From positions 1 to 38,813 of the forward strand of contig JAEDJP010000002.1 in the NCBI GenBank assembly GCA_016296285.1: a stretch of 38,813 nt of DNA, written 5' to 3'. The DNA comes from Bacilli bacterium (GTDB lineage: Bacteria; Bacillota_I; Bacilli_A; RFN20; CAG-826). Shown in pieces: positions 1-9,422 of the stretch (positions within the stretch are counted from its first letter, which is position 1; every line of letters starts with the position of its first letter). Below the pieces are notes generated by a model. That model saw only the letters and a program-made list of their open reading frames with translations, had not been told where the DNA came from and made no database searches. The translations under genes and the position numbers were made by a program.

Positions 1-967
<967 letters not shown>

Positions 968-1063
968 CACTAAATCCCATTATGGGAATGAGTAAGCTAA
1001 GTCAAGCGCAAGCAAAGCGTCAGAAAGATCAATGATCAACATCCGGTTGTCAAGGAGCGGGGG

Positions 1064-1193
1064 AAAAAAGAAGTCCGGTGGCGATGGCGCGGTGGTCACA
1101 CCTGTTCCCATCCCGAACACAGAAGTTAAGCACCGCAGTGGCGATTGTAGCCGGGGAACCGGCAAGAGTAGCGCGCTGCCGGGCTTCTTTTTT
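1064..1193 (+). terminator. 5S flanking stem that also forms the rRNA operon terminator
   Basis: The left arm at 1064-1078 (AAAAAAGAAGTCCGG) pairs with the right arm at 1179-1193 (CCGGGCTTCTTTTTT) over 15 positions with a single G-T wobble. 5S helix I is therefore extended outward by an A/T-rich helix ending in the T run of a Rho-independent terminator. The same stem could serve as the substrate for 5S end maturation (RNase M5-type in Firmicutes); that part is inference. Confidence 0.7.
1073..1184 (+). rRNA. rrf: 5S ribosomal RNA
   Basis: About 112 nt with the classic bacterial 5S core CCCATCCCGAACACAGAAG and GTTAAGC. The 5' GTCCGG pairs with 3' CCGGGC to close helix I. It lies about 105 bases after the 23S 3' end, with no tRNA gene between them. 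The exact ends are inferred from helix I. The gene is the last of the rRNA operon, since a T-rich terminator follows directly. Confidence 0.95.
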
Positions 1194-1312
1194 TATGTCC
1201 GGGGGCGGATCGAGCAAAAAACGCGCAAATTCATCGAAATGATACGAAAACCGCGCAAAATCCCACTTTTTCGGGGACGGTATTTCGGGAATTTCCCCTT
1301 TTTGCGGCGTTA

Positions 1313-1321
1313 TGGTATACT
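1313..1321 (+). promoter_or_regulatory. Extended -10 promoter for the Asp23/FakA genes
   Basis: TGGTATACT is an extended -10 element (TG, one base, TATACT). No good -35 is seen at the expected spacing. It lies about 60 bases before the Asp23 start, giving a leader of about 53 nt that ends in an AGGA Shine-Dalgarno at 1370-1373. The rest of 1194-1380 holds only an imperfect direct repeat (AAACGCGCAAA-like, about 1216-1229 and 1246-1260). Confidence 0.6.
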
Positions 1322-1380
1322 ACGTATACAAGCCTTTCTTTCGGCTGCTAGCGAACCTCGTCACCACTTAGGAATTCTTT

Positions 1381-1752
1381 ATGAATATCGATCAAAAAAC
1401 ACCTTATGGGGGCATTGGCATTTCTTTAGAAGCGATTGCCGCCGTGGCGGGGAAGGCTGCGAGCGAATGCTACGGCGTCGTCGGCCTTGCCTCCAAAAAC
1501 AAGAACCTCGTCGATAACGTGGCCATTCTCCTTAACACCGAGGAATTCTCGAAGGGCGTCACGATCCGTCGCACGACCAAGAAGGAATACGAAGTCGACG
1601 TCTATCTTTTCGGCGCTTCCGGAGTCAAGCTCTCCGAGGTCTTGTCCGAAGTCCAGAAAAAAGTGAAATATGACCTTGAACGCACGTTCGGCATCAAATT
1701 TCACGCGGTGAACGTTTACATCCAGGACGTTCGGGAGGTTGAGCAACAATGA
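1381..1752 (+). CDS. Asp23/Gls24 family envelope stress protein
   Basis: A 123-residue protein of the Asp23/Gls24 (DUF322) family, comparable to B. subtilis YloU. Its family features include ISLEAIAAVAGKAASECYGV near residues 13-32, the VDVYLFGASGVKLSEVL strand-helix unit in the middle, and a C-terminal amphipathic stretch ending in VNVYIQDVREVE. Asp23 relatives are small cytoplasmic proteins associated with the membrane and with alkaline or envelope stress; the precise role of this copy is not known. The gene begins at ATG 1381 behind an AGGA Shine-Dalgarno, and its stop overlaps the next start in ATGA. The pairing with a DAK2/FakA gene is a conserved Firmicutes arrangement, which supports the assignment. 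Confidence 0.9.
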   Translation: MNIDQKTPYGGIGISLEAIAAVAGKAASECYGVVGLASKNKNLVDNVAILLNTEEFSKGVTIRRTTKKEYEVDVYLFGASGVKLSEVLSEVQKKVKYDLERTFGIKFHAVNVYIQDVREVEQQ

Positions 1753-3479
1753 AACGCCTCGATGCCAAAACCTTGAAGCGCATGTTGATCTCCGGCGCGA
1801 ACAACCTTTACAACCATTATCCCGAGATCGACCAGCTTAACGTCTTCCCGGTTCCTGACGGCGATACTGGCATGAACATGAACTTGACCGTCACTTCCGG
1901 CGTCAAGGAAATCCAAAACGCCCCGGAAGACGATGATCTCTTCCGTCTTGGCACCGGATCCAGCCGCGGCCTCCTCATGGGCGCCCGCGGGAATTCCGGC
2001 GTCATCACCTCCCAGATCTTCAAAGGCTTTTCCCTTGGCCTCAAGGACAAAAAACTCCTGAATGCGGTGGATTTCGCGAACGCCTGGCTTTCCGCGAAGG
2101 AAGTGGCCTATAAAGCGGTCATGAAGCCGGTCGAGGGCACGATCCTCACCGTCGTCCGCGAGGCGAGCGCCGCCCTGAGCGAAAAAGCGACCGCGACCAT
2201 GAGCATCGAGGACGCGATGGAATATTTCGTCGAGCAAGCGCGTATCTCCCTCGAGAACACCCCGAACCTTCTCCCTGTCCTCAAGGAAGTCGGCGTCGTC
2301 GATAGCGGCGGCGCGGGCCTCGTCCGCATCTTCGAGGGCATGCTTCTCGGCCTCCGCGGCAAAGTCGTGGAACGCAACCAGGACGTCGGCCAAGCCCCGA
2401 GCGAAGCCAACGAATCCCTCTATGCCGGCGCGAAGCTTTCCGAAGACGAAGAAGGCTATGGCTATTGCACCCAGTTCATCCTGCGCCTTGGCAAGCCTGG
2501 AGAAGACGGCAAGAAGCCTTTCGTCGAGAAGAATTTCAAGGGCTTCCTCGCGAAACACGGAAAATCCCTCGTCACGGTCCGGGACGAAGACATCATCAAG
2601 GTCCACGTCCACACCTTGACCCCGGGCAACATGCTCAACTACGCCCAGCAATTCGGCGAATTCCTGACCATCACGATCGAGAACATGTCCGAAGAGCACC
2701 ATAATATCGAAAACGGCAATGTCGCAACCGACATGGCCTCTAACATCGAGCGCGGCCGCCAAGAGAAGAAAGCCGAGCCCGAGGAAGAGGAAGCCATCTC
2801 CATCGAGAAGGAAATGGGCCTCGTCGCCGTCTCTTGCGGAGAAGGTCTCGACAACATGTTCAAAGGCCTCGGCGTCGACGTCATCGTCGGCGGCGGGCAG
2901 ACCATGAACCCCTCCACGGAGGATTTCGTCCGCGCGATCAAGAAAACCCACGCGCGCCAGGTCTTGCTCCTCCCGAACAATTCCAACATCGTCATGGCGG
3001 CATCCCAAGCGTGCGACGTCATGGAAGGCACCGAGGTTTCCGCCCGGGTCGTCCCGTCCAAGACCATCCCGCAAGGCCTTGTCTCCGCGATGTGCTTCAA
3101 TCCCGAATCTGAGGATGCCGACGCGACCTTCGAGGAAATGAAATCCGCACTCAAGACCGTCCGTTCCGGTTCCGTCACCTACGCGGTGCGCGACACGGAC
3201 ATCGACGGCGTCCACGTCACCAAGGATTATTACATGGCGATGCGCGACAAGAGCATCGTCTCCTGCGTCAAGGATCGCGAGCAGGCCTTCTTCGACCTCC
3301 TCGAGGATCTCGTCGACGAGGATAGCTACATGATCACCGTCCTCGTGGGTCAAGATGTCGACGCGGACACGATGACCGCGATCAAGGCCAAGATGAAAGA
3401 GAAATACGGCGACGACATCGAGTTTACCGTCGAGCAAGGCGGACAACCCGTTTACAGCTATTTGATCGGCGTTGAATAA
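1749..3479 (+). CDS. fakA: DAK2-domain fatty acid kinase FakA-like protein
   Basis: A 576-residue homologue of FakA/YloV, the ATP-dependent kinase that phosphorylates fatty acids bound to a FakB (DegV-family) partner and so feeds exogenous fatty acids into phospholipid synthesis. The N-terminal DAK2 domain (about residues 8-200) carries NVFPVPDGDTGMNMN at 31-45, with the Mg-binding aspartates of the PDGDTG loop (D37, D39), and then GARGNSGVITSQIF. A middle domain and a C-terminal DegV-like region (about 350-576, containing GGGQTMNPSTEDF) follow. An acidic linker (KKAEPEEEEA) joins the parts. Length fits the family (about 550). It is translationally coupled to the Asp23 gene and followed by a strong terminator. 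No fakB is visible in this window. Confidence 0.92.
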   Translation: MKRLDAKTLKRMLISGANNLYNHYPEIDQLNVFPVPDGDTGMNMNLTVTSGVKEIQNAPEDDDLFRLGTGSSRGLLMGARGNSGVITSQIFKGFSLGLKDKKLLNAVDFANAWLSAKEVAYKAVMKPVEGTILTVVREASAALSEKATATMSIEDAMEYFVEQARISLENTPNLLPVLKEVGVVDSGGAGLVRIFEGMLLGLRGKVVERNQDVGQAPSEANESLYAGAKLSEDEEGYGYCTQFILRLGKPGEDGKKPFVEKNFKGFLAKHGKSLVTVRDEDIIKVHVHTLTPGNMLNYAQQFGEFLTITIENMSEEHHNIENGNVATDMASNIERGRQEKKAEPEEEEAISIEKEMGLVAVSCGEGLDNMFKGLGVDVIVGGGQTMNPSTEDFVRAIKKTHARQVLLLPNNSNIVMAASQACDVMEGTEVSARVVPSKTIPQGLVSAMCFNPESEDADATFEEMKSALKTVRSGSVTYAVRDTDIDGVHVTKDYYMAMRDKSIVSCVKDREQAFFDLLEDLVDEDSYMITVLVGQDVDADTMTAIKAKMKEKYGDDIEFTVEQGGQPVYSYLIGVE

Positions 3480-3493
3480 GCATCTCTTGATAT

Positions 3494-3526
3494 GGGGCCC
3501 CTTCTTTTAGAAGGGTGCCCCTTTTT
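3494..3526 (+). terminator. Rho-independent terminator after fakA
   Basis: GGGGCCCCTTCT (3494-3505) pairs with AGAAGGGTGCCCC (3509-3521) with one bulged T and a TTT loop, followed by TTTTT. It ends the Asp23-fakA unit and lies just upstream of the next promoter. Confidence 0.92.
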
Positions 3527-3552
3527 CGTCTTCTTAAAAAAGAGAAAGCCAC

Positions 3553-3558
3553 TATAAT
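3553..3558 (+). promoter_or_regulatory. -10 box of the GT-C-like gene, probably leaderless
   Basis: A perfect TATAAT ends six bases before the ATG at 3565, so the expected transcription start coincides with the A of the start codon. A -35 is weak (TTCTTA at 3531-3536, 16-base spacer). No Shine-Dalgarno sequence fits between. Confidence 0.7.
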
Positions 3559-3564
3559 GGTACC

Positions 3565-5655
3565 ATGCTGAACGCGATGCGTGACGACGGGCGCCCCATC
3601 CCTCGCCAAGAGAAGAAGATTTGGGACATCGTTTCAAGGATCCTCCCTTACGTCTTGCTTTTCGTCGCGTCCTTCATCCCGTTTGCCATCTTTTTCGAGA
3701 CCGGGGACGCCCTCCAAGGGGGCGATGACTCGCTTTGGCACCGCATCTGGCCCCTCGACCTGAGCATCGGCTTCCAAAACGGCTATTTCGGCCTCAATTC
3801 GCCCTCCCATACGTTGATGGGGAACCTCGGGCTCGGGACTTATCTTTTCTATGGCCCCCTCCCCCATTATTTCGTCGCGATCCTGCATACCGTCTTCCCG
3901 TTCATCTCCATCAACTGGGGTTTGAAGATTATGACCCTTGCGACGACGTTCGCGGGCGGGGTTTGGACGTATTCCTTTTGCCGGCGCATCTGCAAGGACG
4001 ATCTCTGCGCCTTGATGCTTGGCTTCTGCTTCATCTTCTCTCCTTATCGCATCAATTGCATCCTCTACCGCGCCGCCTATCCCGAGGCGGTCGCGATGTC
4101 GTTTGCCCCTCTCTTGTTTTTGGGCGTCCAAGGATTGATCGATCAAGAATTCAAGCCGAAGACGTTCACGTGCTGCGTCCTTGGGGTTTCTTGCCTCATC
4201 TTGTCCCATCCATTCACCGCCCTCGTGTTCATCCTCGCGGCCGCGGTCTATCTCTTGATCGCTTATCGCTGGATCGTTCCGTTCTTCCATGACAAGAAGG
4301 CGATCATCTATGGCGTTTCCTCGGTTTTGCTCGTCTTTGGGTTTGTCGGATGGTATTTCTTCCCGATGCTCCAATACCTTGGCAGCGGGCTTTACAACGT
4401 CTCCGATCCCATCCTCATGTGGACGAACGTCGCCCACCTGCAAGGCTCGATCGCCCATTCGTCCCAATTCTCCGGCTTCCTCCGTCCCGGCTGGCTCGAC
4501 CTTTACAATTTCCCGAACCCCGGGAACGAGACGTGGGGGTCTTGGGTGCAGGATTACGTCGCGTTTGGCTTTTTCGGGGCCCTCGGGGTCTTCCTCATGG
4601 CGTTCTTGTCCCGGAAGCATTACACGTATCTCGGCGCCGTGTTGGGGGCCATGGCGAGCTTGCTTAGCCTTTTGTTCTCATCCCGTCAGGAATGCTTCCT
4701 CGTCATCCCGTTGTTCGCGGTCAGCCTCTTGCTCATCGGCATCTCGAAAGAAGAGGCCATCGAGAAGCAGCAGGTATCCCTTGATTACAAAGAGATGAGC
4801 AAACGCCCCGAATTCTATTGGGCTATCGTTTTCTTCCTTTTCTCCTTCCTCTGCGTCTATGTCCCGGGCATCTGGGAAATCCTCCCGAAGATCTTCTTGA
4901 ATGCCCAATTCGCGTGGCGTTTCTGGAGCGCCGTGCTCTTCCTCGCGATCGTCATCGTCGCCTACCTCGTGCGCCCCGTCTCCCGTTCGAACATCACGCG
5001 CGGCGGTCTCGCCATCCTCATGACGATGTCCTTTCTTTCCTGCATGGGCCCGATCGACAAGCGCTTCGTGAATTACACCGGCTCCGTCCGTCCCGAACCG
5101 ACGATCGCCATGATCCAATCCCAAAAGACCATGGGTTGCCAAAACGAATACGTGCCCCGGGTTTTCAAGAAGGGATCCGGTTACAAAAGCGAGTACCCGA
5201 ATTCCCTCTATTCGGAAATCTACCGGGACATCAACGACGCGAAGGAATCCTATCAATTCACGATGGAAGATTACCTCGACCCCGCCTTCCTCGAGGGGTC
5301 CGGCACGTTCGTGATCACCTCCCTCAATTCCCCGCAGGCGACGTTCGACGTCGCGATTGAGACGGACGAGGCCTTGGTCCAGCTGCCCCAATTCTATTAC
5401 GACGGCTATGTCCTTGAGTTGCGTGGCGACCATTCCGCGAAAATCAAAGGCGAATACGTGGACGGGCTTGTCTCGTTCCGCTTGGAAAAAGGGAATTACG
5501 AAGCCGATCTCCGTTGGGTCGGCACGGTCTCCTATCAGGTTTTCTCCCCGATATTCCCCGTCGCAATCATCGGCCTCCTTGCCCTCAATATCGTTCCTTG
5601 GGCGCTTGAGAAACGCAAGGGAAAGTCGAAACCCGTCGAAGGAGAGAAGCGTTGA
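3565..5655 (+). CDS. Large polytopic membrane protein, GT-C glycosyltransferase-like
   Basis: A 696-residue integral membrane protein with about a dozen hydrophobic segments, beginning at residues 25-45 (LPYVLLFVASFIPFAIFF). An extracytoplasmic acidic loop follows the first segment (GGDDSLWHRI, near 52-61), then YFGLNSPSHTLMGNLGLGTY and FYGPLPHYF. A D-x-x-H-R loop followed by a YGPLPHY motif resembles the membrane family annotated as '6-pyruvoyl-tetrahydropterin synthase-related' (PF10131) and GT-C glycosyltransferases that use polyprenyl-linked sugars. A soluble region (about 500-660) and one last membrane helix end the protein. Substrate is unknown. The stop overlaps the TTG start of recG. 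It has its own promoter, and this gene is not part of the usual Bacillus order at this place. Confidence 0.6.
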   Translation: MLNAMRDDGRPIPRQEKKIWDIVSRILPYVLLFVASFIPFAIFFETGDALQGGDDSLWHRIWPLDLSIGFQNGYFGLNSPSHTLMGNLGLGTYLFYGPLPHYFVAILHTVFPFISINWGLKIMTLATTFAGGVWTYSFCRRICKDDLCALMLGFCFIFSPYRINCILYRAAYPEAVAMSFAPLLFLGVQGLIDQEFKPKTFTCCVLGVSCLILSHPFTALVFILAAAVYLLIAYRWIVPFFHDKKAIIYGVSSVLLVFGFVGWYFFPMLQYLGSGLYNVSDPILMWTNVAHLQGSIAHSSQFSGFLRPGWLDLYNFPNPGNETWGSWVQDYVAFGFFGALGVFLMAFLSRKHYTYLGAVLGAMASLLSLLFSSRQECFLVIPLFAVSLLLIGISKEEAIEKQQVSLDYKEMSKRPEFYWAIVFFLFSFLCVYVPGIWEILPKIFLNAQFAWRFWSAVLFLAIVIVAYLVRPVSRSNITRGGLAILMTMSFLSCMGPIDKRFVNYTGSVRPEPTIAMIQSQKTMGCQNEYVPRVFKKGSGYKSEYPNSLYSEIYRDINDAKESYQFTMEDYLDPAFLEGSGTFVITSLNSPQATFDVAIETDEALVQLPQFYYDGYVLELRGDHSAKIKGEYVDGLVSFRLEKGNYEADLRWVGTVSYQVFSPIFPVAIIGLLALNIVPWALEKRKGKSKPVEGEKR

Positions 5656-7655
5656 AACTCACGAGTTCCGCCCGTTTGAACTTGCTGTTGCAGGAGATGG
5701 GGATCACCTCTCCCCTCGATGTCATTGCCCACCTCCCCCGGCGTTACGATTCCTTTTTGTACACCCCCGCCTCCGCTTTGCGGCACCTCCAAGACAAGGA
5801 GAAGGTGGTCCTTTTTGGCAAGGTCATCCTTCCCCCGGATTGCCACAAATTCGCGAAAGCGAGCCTCGTCCGCTTCCTCTTCCGCTCGTATGAGGGCAAC
5901 CAGGATTTCGAGATCGAGGCATGGAACCGCCACTGGCTCGCCAAGACGATCGATACGGAACAGGAATACACCATCAAAGGGGCCTACGACGCGGAAGGGC
6001 ATTGCCTGAACCTCATCAGCATGAAGCCTGGGCGCATTCCTCCCCAAGAAGCGATCGTCCCCGTCTATTCCCTCCCGACGGACTACCCGGAGCATTCCTG
6101 GCGCCAGCTCGTCAAACGGGCCCTTGAGGTCGAGAAAGGCAAGGTCCCCGACGTCGTCCCTGCTCCCCTCCGCGAGAAATATCGCCTTCTTTCCCATTAC
6201 GATGCCTTGGCCAAATGCCATTTCCCGACGTGTCCGGAAGACATCCATCAAGGGCAACGAGTCCTCAAATACGAAGAAGCCCTTTCCTTCAGCCTCAAGA
6301 ACCAACTCATCCGTTCCGCGAACAAAATCCAACGGACGTCCCCTCCAAAAATGATCGATTTCCATGAGGTCGGCGAGTTTGTGCGCTCGCTTCCTTACCC
6401 CCTGACGGGCGACCAGAAGAAGGCGGTGCGCGACGGCCTCACCGATATGAATGCCCCCGAGCTCATGTATCGTTTGCTGCAAGGGGATGTCGGAACGGGC
6501 AAAACCTTGGTCGCGGCCATTCTCCTTTATGGCAATTATTGCAGAGGCAAGCAAGGCGCGATCCTCGCCCCGACGGATGCCCTTGCAAGGCAGCATTACG
6601 AATCCTTGAAAAGCCTTTATGCCTCCACTCCCGTGAACGTCTCCCTCCTCGTCGGGGCGATGAGCGCCGCGGACCGCAAGGCAGTCCTAGAAGGTCTCAA
6701 GAACGGGACAATCGACATCGCCGTCGGGACGCACGCCCTCTTTTCCGAGGGGGTGGTGTACGCGGATCTCGGGTTTGCCGTCATCGACGAGCAGCATAAA
6801 TTCGGCGTCAACCAGCGTCGGCTTCTTTGCGAAAAAGGGGATGGTGCGGATGTCCTTTTGATGTCCGCGACTCCCATTCCCCGTACCCTGTCCCTCACGC
6901 TTTACGGGGATCTCGACGTTTCCGTGCTCGCGGAATTCCCCGCGAAGGAACGCCGCGTCGTCACGAAAATCGTCAAACCAAACGCCCGCGAGCTTTTTGC
7001 TGCTGTCTCGGCTTCGATTTCCTCGGGCCACCGCGCCTTCATCATCGCCCCTCAAATCGAGAATCGCGAGGAAGGCGAGCTATCCGCGGAAGGGGTATAC
7101 TCGGCCTATAAAGCCCTCTATCCAGGCCTCGTCGGCCTCCTTCACGGCAGGCTCTCACCCGAAGAAAAAGAACGCGTCATTTCCAAATTCAAGGAGGGCG
7201 TGTATCCGATTTTGGTGTCTACCTCCGTCGTCGAGGTAGGCATCGACGTCAAGGAAGCGAACCTCATGGTCATCTATGGGGCCACCCATTTCGGCCTTTC
7301 TTCCCTCCATCAGCTCCGAGGCAGAATCGGGCGCGGAGGGGACGAGGCGACTTGTTTACTCGTCAACGGCGGAACCGACGAGAAAGACAAGGCCAAGCTC
7401 GGCGTTTTGACGAGGACGAACGACGGATTCAAGATCGCCGAGGCGGACCTCAAGATGCGCGGCCCTGGCGAAGTCTCGGGCCTCCGACAATCGGGGATCC
7501 CTTCCTTCCGGTTCGTGAATCTTTACGAGGACCTCCGCCTCTTTGAATGCGCCCGAGAAGACGCCGCCTTCGTCCTCGCCCATCGAAACCTTCCCGCGTA
7601 CAAGGCCTTCGTCGAAGGCCTCGAAAAAGAGACGAGCATCTCCTCTTTGGCCTAA
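5652..7655 (+). CDS. recG: ATP-dependent DNA helicase RecG
   Basis: A 667-residue RecG, which reverses stalled replication forks and migrates branched DNA. The N-terminal wedge/OB region (about 1-230) is followed by the helicase core: Walker A GDVGTGKT with K284, a DEQH box in AVIDEQHKFGVNQR, motif III MSATPIPRTL, and motif VI QLRGRIGRGG. The C-terminal TRG-type region (DGFKIAEADLKMRGPGEVSG) follows. Length matches the family (about 680). The start is a TTG at 5652 overlapping the upstream stop, with GGAG at 5641-5644 as the ribosome-binding site. In B. subtilis recG also lies between yloV and the lipid/rnc genes, so the context agrees. Confidence 0.96.
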   Translation: MKLTSSARLNLLLQEMGITSPLDVIAHLPRRYDSFLYTPASALRHLQDKEKVVLFGKVILPPDCHKFAKASLVRFLFRSYEGNQDFEIEAWNRHWLAKTIDTEQEYTIKGAYDAEGHCLNLISMKPGRIPPQEAIVPVYSLPTDYPEHSWRQLVKRALEVEKGKVPDVVPAPLREKYRLLSHYDALAKCHFPTCPEDIHQGQRVLKYEEALSFSLKNQLIRSANKIQRTSPPKMIDFHEVGEFVRSLPYPLTGDQKKAVRDGLTDMNAPELMYRLLQGDVGTGKTLVAAILLYGNYCRGKQGAILAPTDALARQHYESLKSLYASTPVNVSLLVGAMSAADRKAVLEGLKNGTIDIAVGTHALFSEGVVYADLGFAVIDEQHKFGVNQRRLLCEKGDGADVLLMSATPIPRTLSLTLYGDLDVSVLAEFPAKERRVVTKIVKPNARELFAAVSASISSGHRAFIIAPQIENREEGELSAEGVYSAYKALYPGLVGLLHGRLSPEEKERVISKFKEGVYPILVSTSVVEVGIDVKEANLMVIYGATHFGLSSLHQLRGRIGRGGDEATCLLVNGGTDEKDKAKLGVLTRTNDGFKIAEADLKMRGPGEVSGLRQSGIPSFRFVNLYEDLRLFECAREDAAFVLAHRNLPAYKAFVEGLEKETSISSLA

Positions 7656-7688
7656 TCTTGTAAACAAGATTCGCCTATCCTGTATAAT
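7654..7688 (+). promoter_or_regulatory. rnc promoter with an embedded palindrome
   Basis: TATAAT is at 7683-7688, with a possible -35 TTGTAA at 7658-7663 (19-base spacer). A perfect inverted repeat AATCTTGT-AA-ACAAGATT spans 7654-7671, covering the -35 region and the recG stop. It lacks a T run, so it reads better as a protein-binding operator than as a terminator. The -10 ends seven bases before the ATG at 7696, so the mRNA is probably leaderless. Confidence 0.6.
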
Positions 7689-7695
7689 GGTTGAT

Positions 7696-8412
7696 ATGTC
7701 ATCCCCGTTCTCCCGCTTGTTCCGCACCTATGGAATCCTTCCCAAGGATGAAACCCTCTATGCCTTGGCGTTCACCCATCCTTCCTGCAATTCCGACGCC
7801 GACACGAAACACGTCGACTACGAACGGCTCGAGTTTTTGGGCGATTCCGTCGTCGGTATGGTTGTATCGGAGCTTTGCTATACCTTGCACCCCGAGATGC
7901 ACGAAGGCGGCCTGACCCAGATCAAGAACCAGATGGTCATGTCCGCTCATGAAGCCGCCCTCTGCAAGAAAATCGGCCTAGACGAATACATCCGCGTCGG
8001 CGGAAGCTTCGTCCTCGAGAAAGACCCGAATGACCCCACGGCGATGAGCAAGGCCGAACGCGCGTTGCTTGAAAACGTGTTCGAGGCCTTTGTCGGGGCC
8101 CTTTTCCTCGATCAAGGGTATACGTTCGTGCGGCATTTCCTCCATGGCTTGTACGAGAAGGACATCGCCGACGCGAAGATCGAACTCGACCCCAAATCCG
8201 CCCTTCAGCAGCATCTCCAAGCCGATGGGGCGGTTTCCATCGTCTATAAGCTCCTTCGCCGGGATGGCCCCGCGCAGGATAGCAATTTCGTGTCCGCCGT
8301 CTATTTCGACGGGCTCGAGCTCGGCAGGGGCGAAGGCAAGAACAAAAAGGCCGCGGAGATGGCCGCGGCGAAGAACGCTTTGGAGAAGCTAAGCGTCCTT
8401 CAGGAGGGCTGA
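7696..8412 (+). CDS. rnc: Ribonuclease III
   Basis: A 238-residue dsRNA endonuclease that processes rRNA precursors and structured mRNAs. The N-terminal catalytic domain carries the family signature ERLEFLGDSV at 43-52, with the acidic residues E46 and D50, and a second acidic cluster in LLENVFEAFVGALFLD. The C-terminal dsRNA-binding domain (about 160-236) starts at DPKSALQQHLQ and ends in GKNKKAAEMAAAKNALEKL. The start chosen is ATG 7696 (MSSPFSRL), because the -10 box predicts transcription starting within a base or two of it. An in-frame ATG at 7687 overlaps the -10 box and is unlikely. The gene is followed after two bases by ftsY. The smc gene usually between rnc and ftsY is missing. Confidence 0.95.
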   Translation: MSSPFSRLFRTYGILPKDETLYALAFTHPSCNSDADTKHVDYERLEFLGDSVVGMVVSELCYTLHPEMHEGGLTQIKNQMVMSAHEAALCKKIGLDEYIRVGGSFVLEKDPNDPTAMSKAERALLENVFEAFVGALFLDQGYTFVRHFLHGLYEKDIADAKIELDPKSALQQHLQADGAVSIVYKLLRRDGPAQDSNFVSAVYFDGLELGRGEGKNKKAAEMAAAKNALEKLSVLQEG

Positions 8413-8414
8413 TC

Positions 8415-9422
8415 GTGGGCTTATTCGCGTTTTTGAAAAGCAAATTCGGCAAGAAAGGGACAAGCGCCCCTGCCGATGAAAAAGAATCCAGGGACATCTA
8501 TTCCAAAGGCCTCGAGAAGAGCCGCAAGAATTTCGCTTCCCGCCTCGACGCGCTCAGCAAGCGTTACGCGAAGATCGATTCCGACTATTTCGAGGAACTT
8601 GAGGAAATCCTGATCGAATCCGACGTCGGCGTCGACCTTTCCATCCGCCTGTGCGAGACGCTGCTCGACAAAGCGACCAAGGAAAAGATTTTCGAGCCGA
8701 AGCAAATCAACGAAATGCTCGTCGACGAGATGTTCGTCGGCTACGCGACCAAAGGCGACGTCATTCAAAACGAGATCTCGTTTGCCGAAAACGGACCCAC
8801 GGTCCTCCTCGTTTGCGGCGTCAACGGTGTTGGGAAGACGACGACGATCGCCAAGCTCGCCTACCGGTATCTCCATCAAGGGAAGTCCGTTTTGCTCGTC
8901 GCGGGCGACACGTTCCGCGCGGGTGCCGTCGAGCAACTCCGCGTCTGGGCGGAGCGCCTTGGCTGCCCCATCATCACGGGCAAGCCGGAAAGCGACCCAG
9001 CTTCTGTCGCCTATGACGGGGCGCGGTACGCAAGAGAGCACGGCGTCGACCTCGTGATCGTCGATACGGCCGGGCGTCTCCAGACGAAGGCGAACCTGAT
9101 GCAGGAACTCGCGAAAATCCGTCGCGTCCTCGGCAGGGAAATCGAGGGAGCCCCCCAAGAGACGTTCCTCGTCATCGATGGGACCACGGGGCAAAACGGG
9201 GTCTTGCAAGCCAAGGCCTTTAAAGAAGTCACGGACCTCACGGGCATCGTCATCACGAAGATGGACGGCACCTCGAAAGGCGGCATCATCCTTTCGATTC
9301 GCGACGAACTCGGCATCCCCGTCCGCTTCCTCGGCCTAGGGGAAAGGATGGAAGACCTGCAGGAATTCGACCTCGACAAATATTTGTATGGCCTCTTGCT
9401 TGGAGGGGACGCCAATGAATGA
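8415..9422 (+). CDS. ftsY: Signal recognition particle receptor FtsY
   Basis: A 335-residue SRP receptor GTPase that docks the Ffh-4.5S RNA-ribosome complex at the membrane. A short basic, hydrophobic N-terminus (GLFAFLKSKFGKK) leads into the N domain (about 25-120). The G domain includes G1 CGVNGVGKTTT with K141, DTFRAGAVEQLRVWAE, the G3 VDTAGRLQTKANLM and G4 TKMDGTSKGG. It lacks the long acidic A domain of E. coli, as usual in Firmicutes. The start is GTG 8415 preceded by an AGGAGGG Shine-Dalgarno (8402-8408). It overlaps ylxM by 8 bases, and together with ffh the cluster encodes the protein part of the SRP pathway. Confidence 0.96.
   Translation: MGLFAFLKSKFGKKGTSAPADEKESRDIYSKGLEKSRKNFASRLDALSKRYAKIDSDYFEELEEILIESDVGVDLSIRLCETLLDKATKEKIFEPKQINEMLVDEMFVGYATKGDVIQNEISFAENGPTVLLVCGVNGVGKTTTIAKLAYRYLHQGKSVLLVAGDTFRAGAVEQLRVWAERLGCPIITGKPESDPASVAYDGARYAREHGVDLVIVDTAGRLQTKANLMQELAKIRRVLGREIEGAPQETFLVIDGTTGQNGVLQAKAFKEVTDLTGIVITKMDGTSKGGIILSIRDELGIPVRFLGLGERMEDLQEFDLDKYLYGLLLGGDANE

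Noticed and set aside
1032..1517. A 161-codon plus-strand frame across the 5S gene into the Asp23 gene.
   Set aside because: It runs through 5S rRNA and is out of frame with the clear Asp23 gene.
1716..3446. A 576-codon minus-strand frame opposite fakA, and similar long antisense frames opposite topA, rseP and polC.
   Set aside because: They are mirror frames of GC-rich codon use in well-conserved genes and have no family features or ribosome-binding sites.
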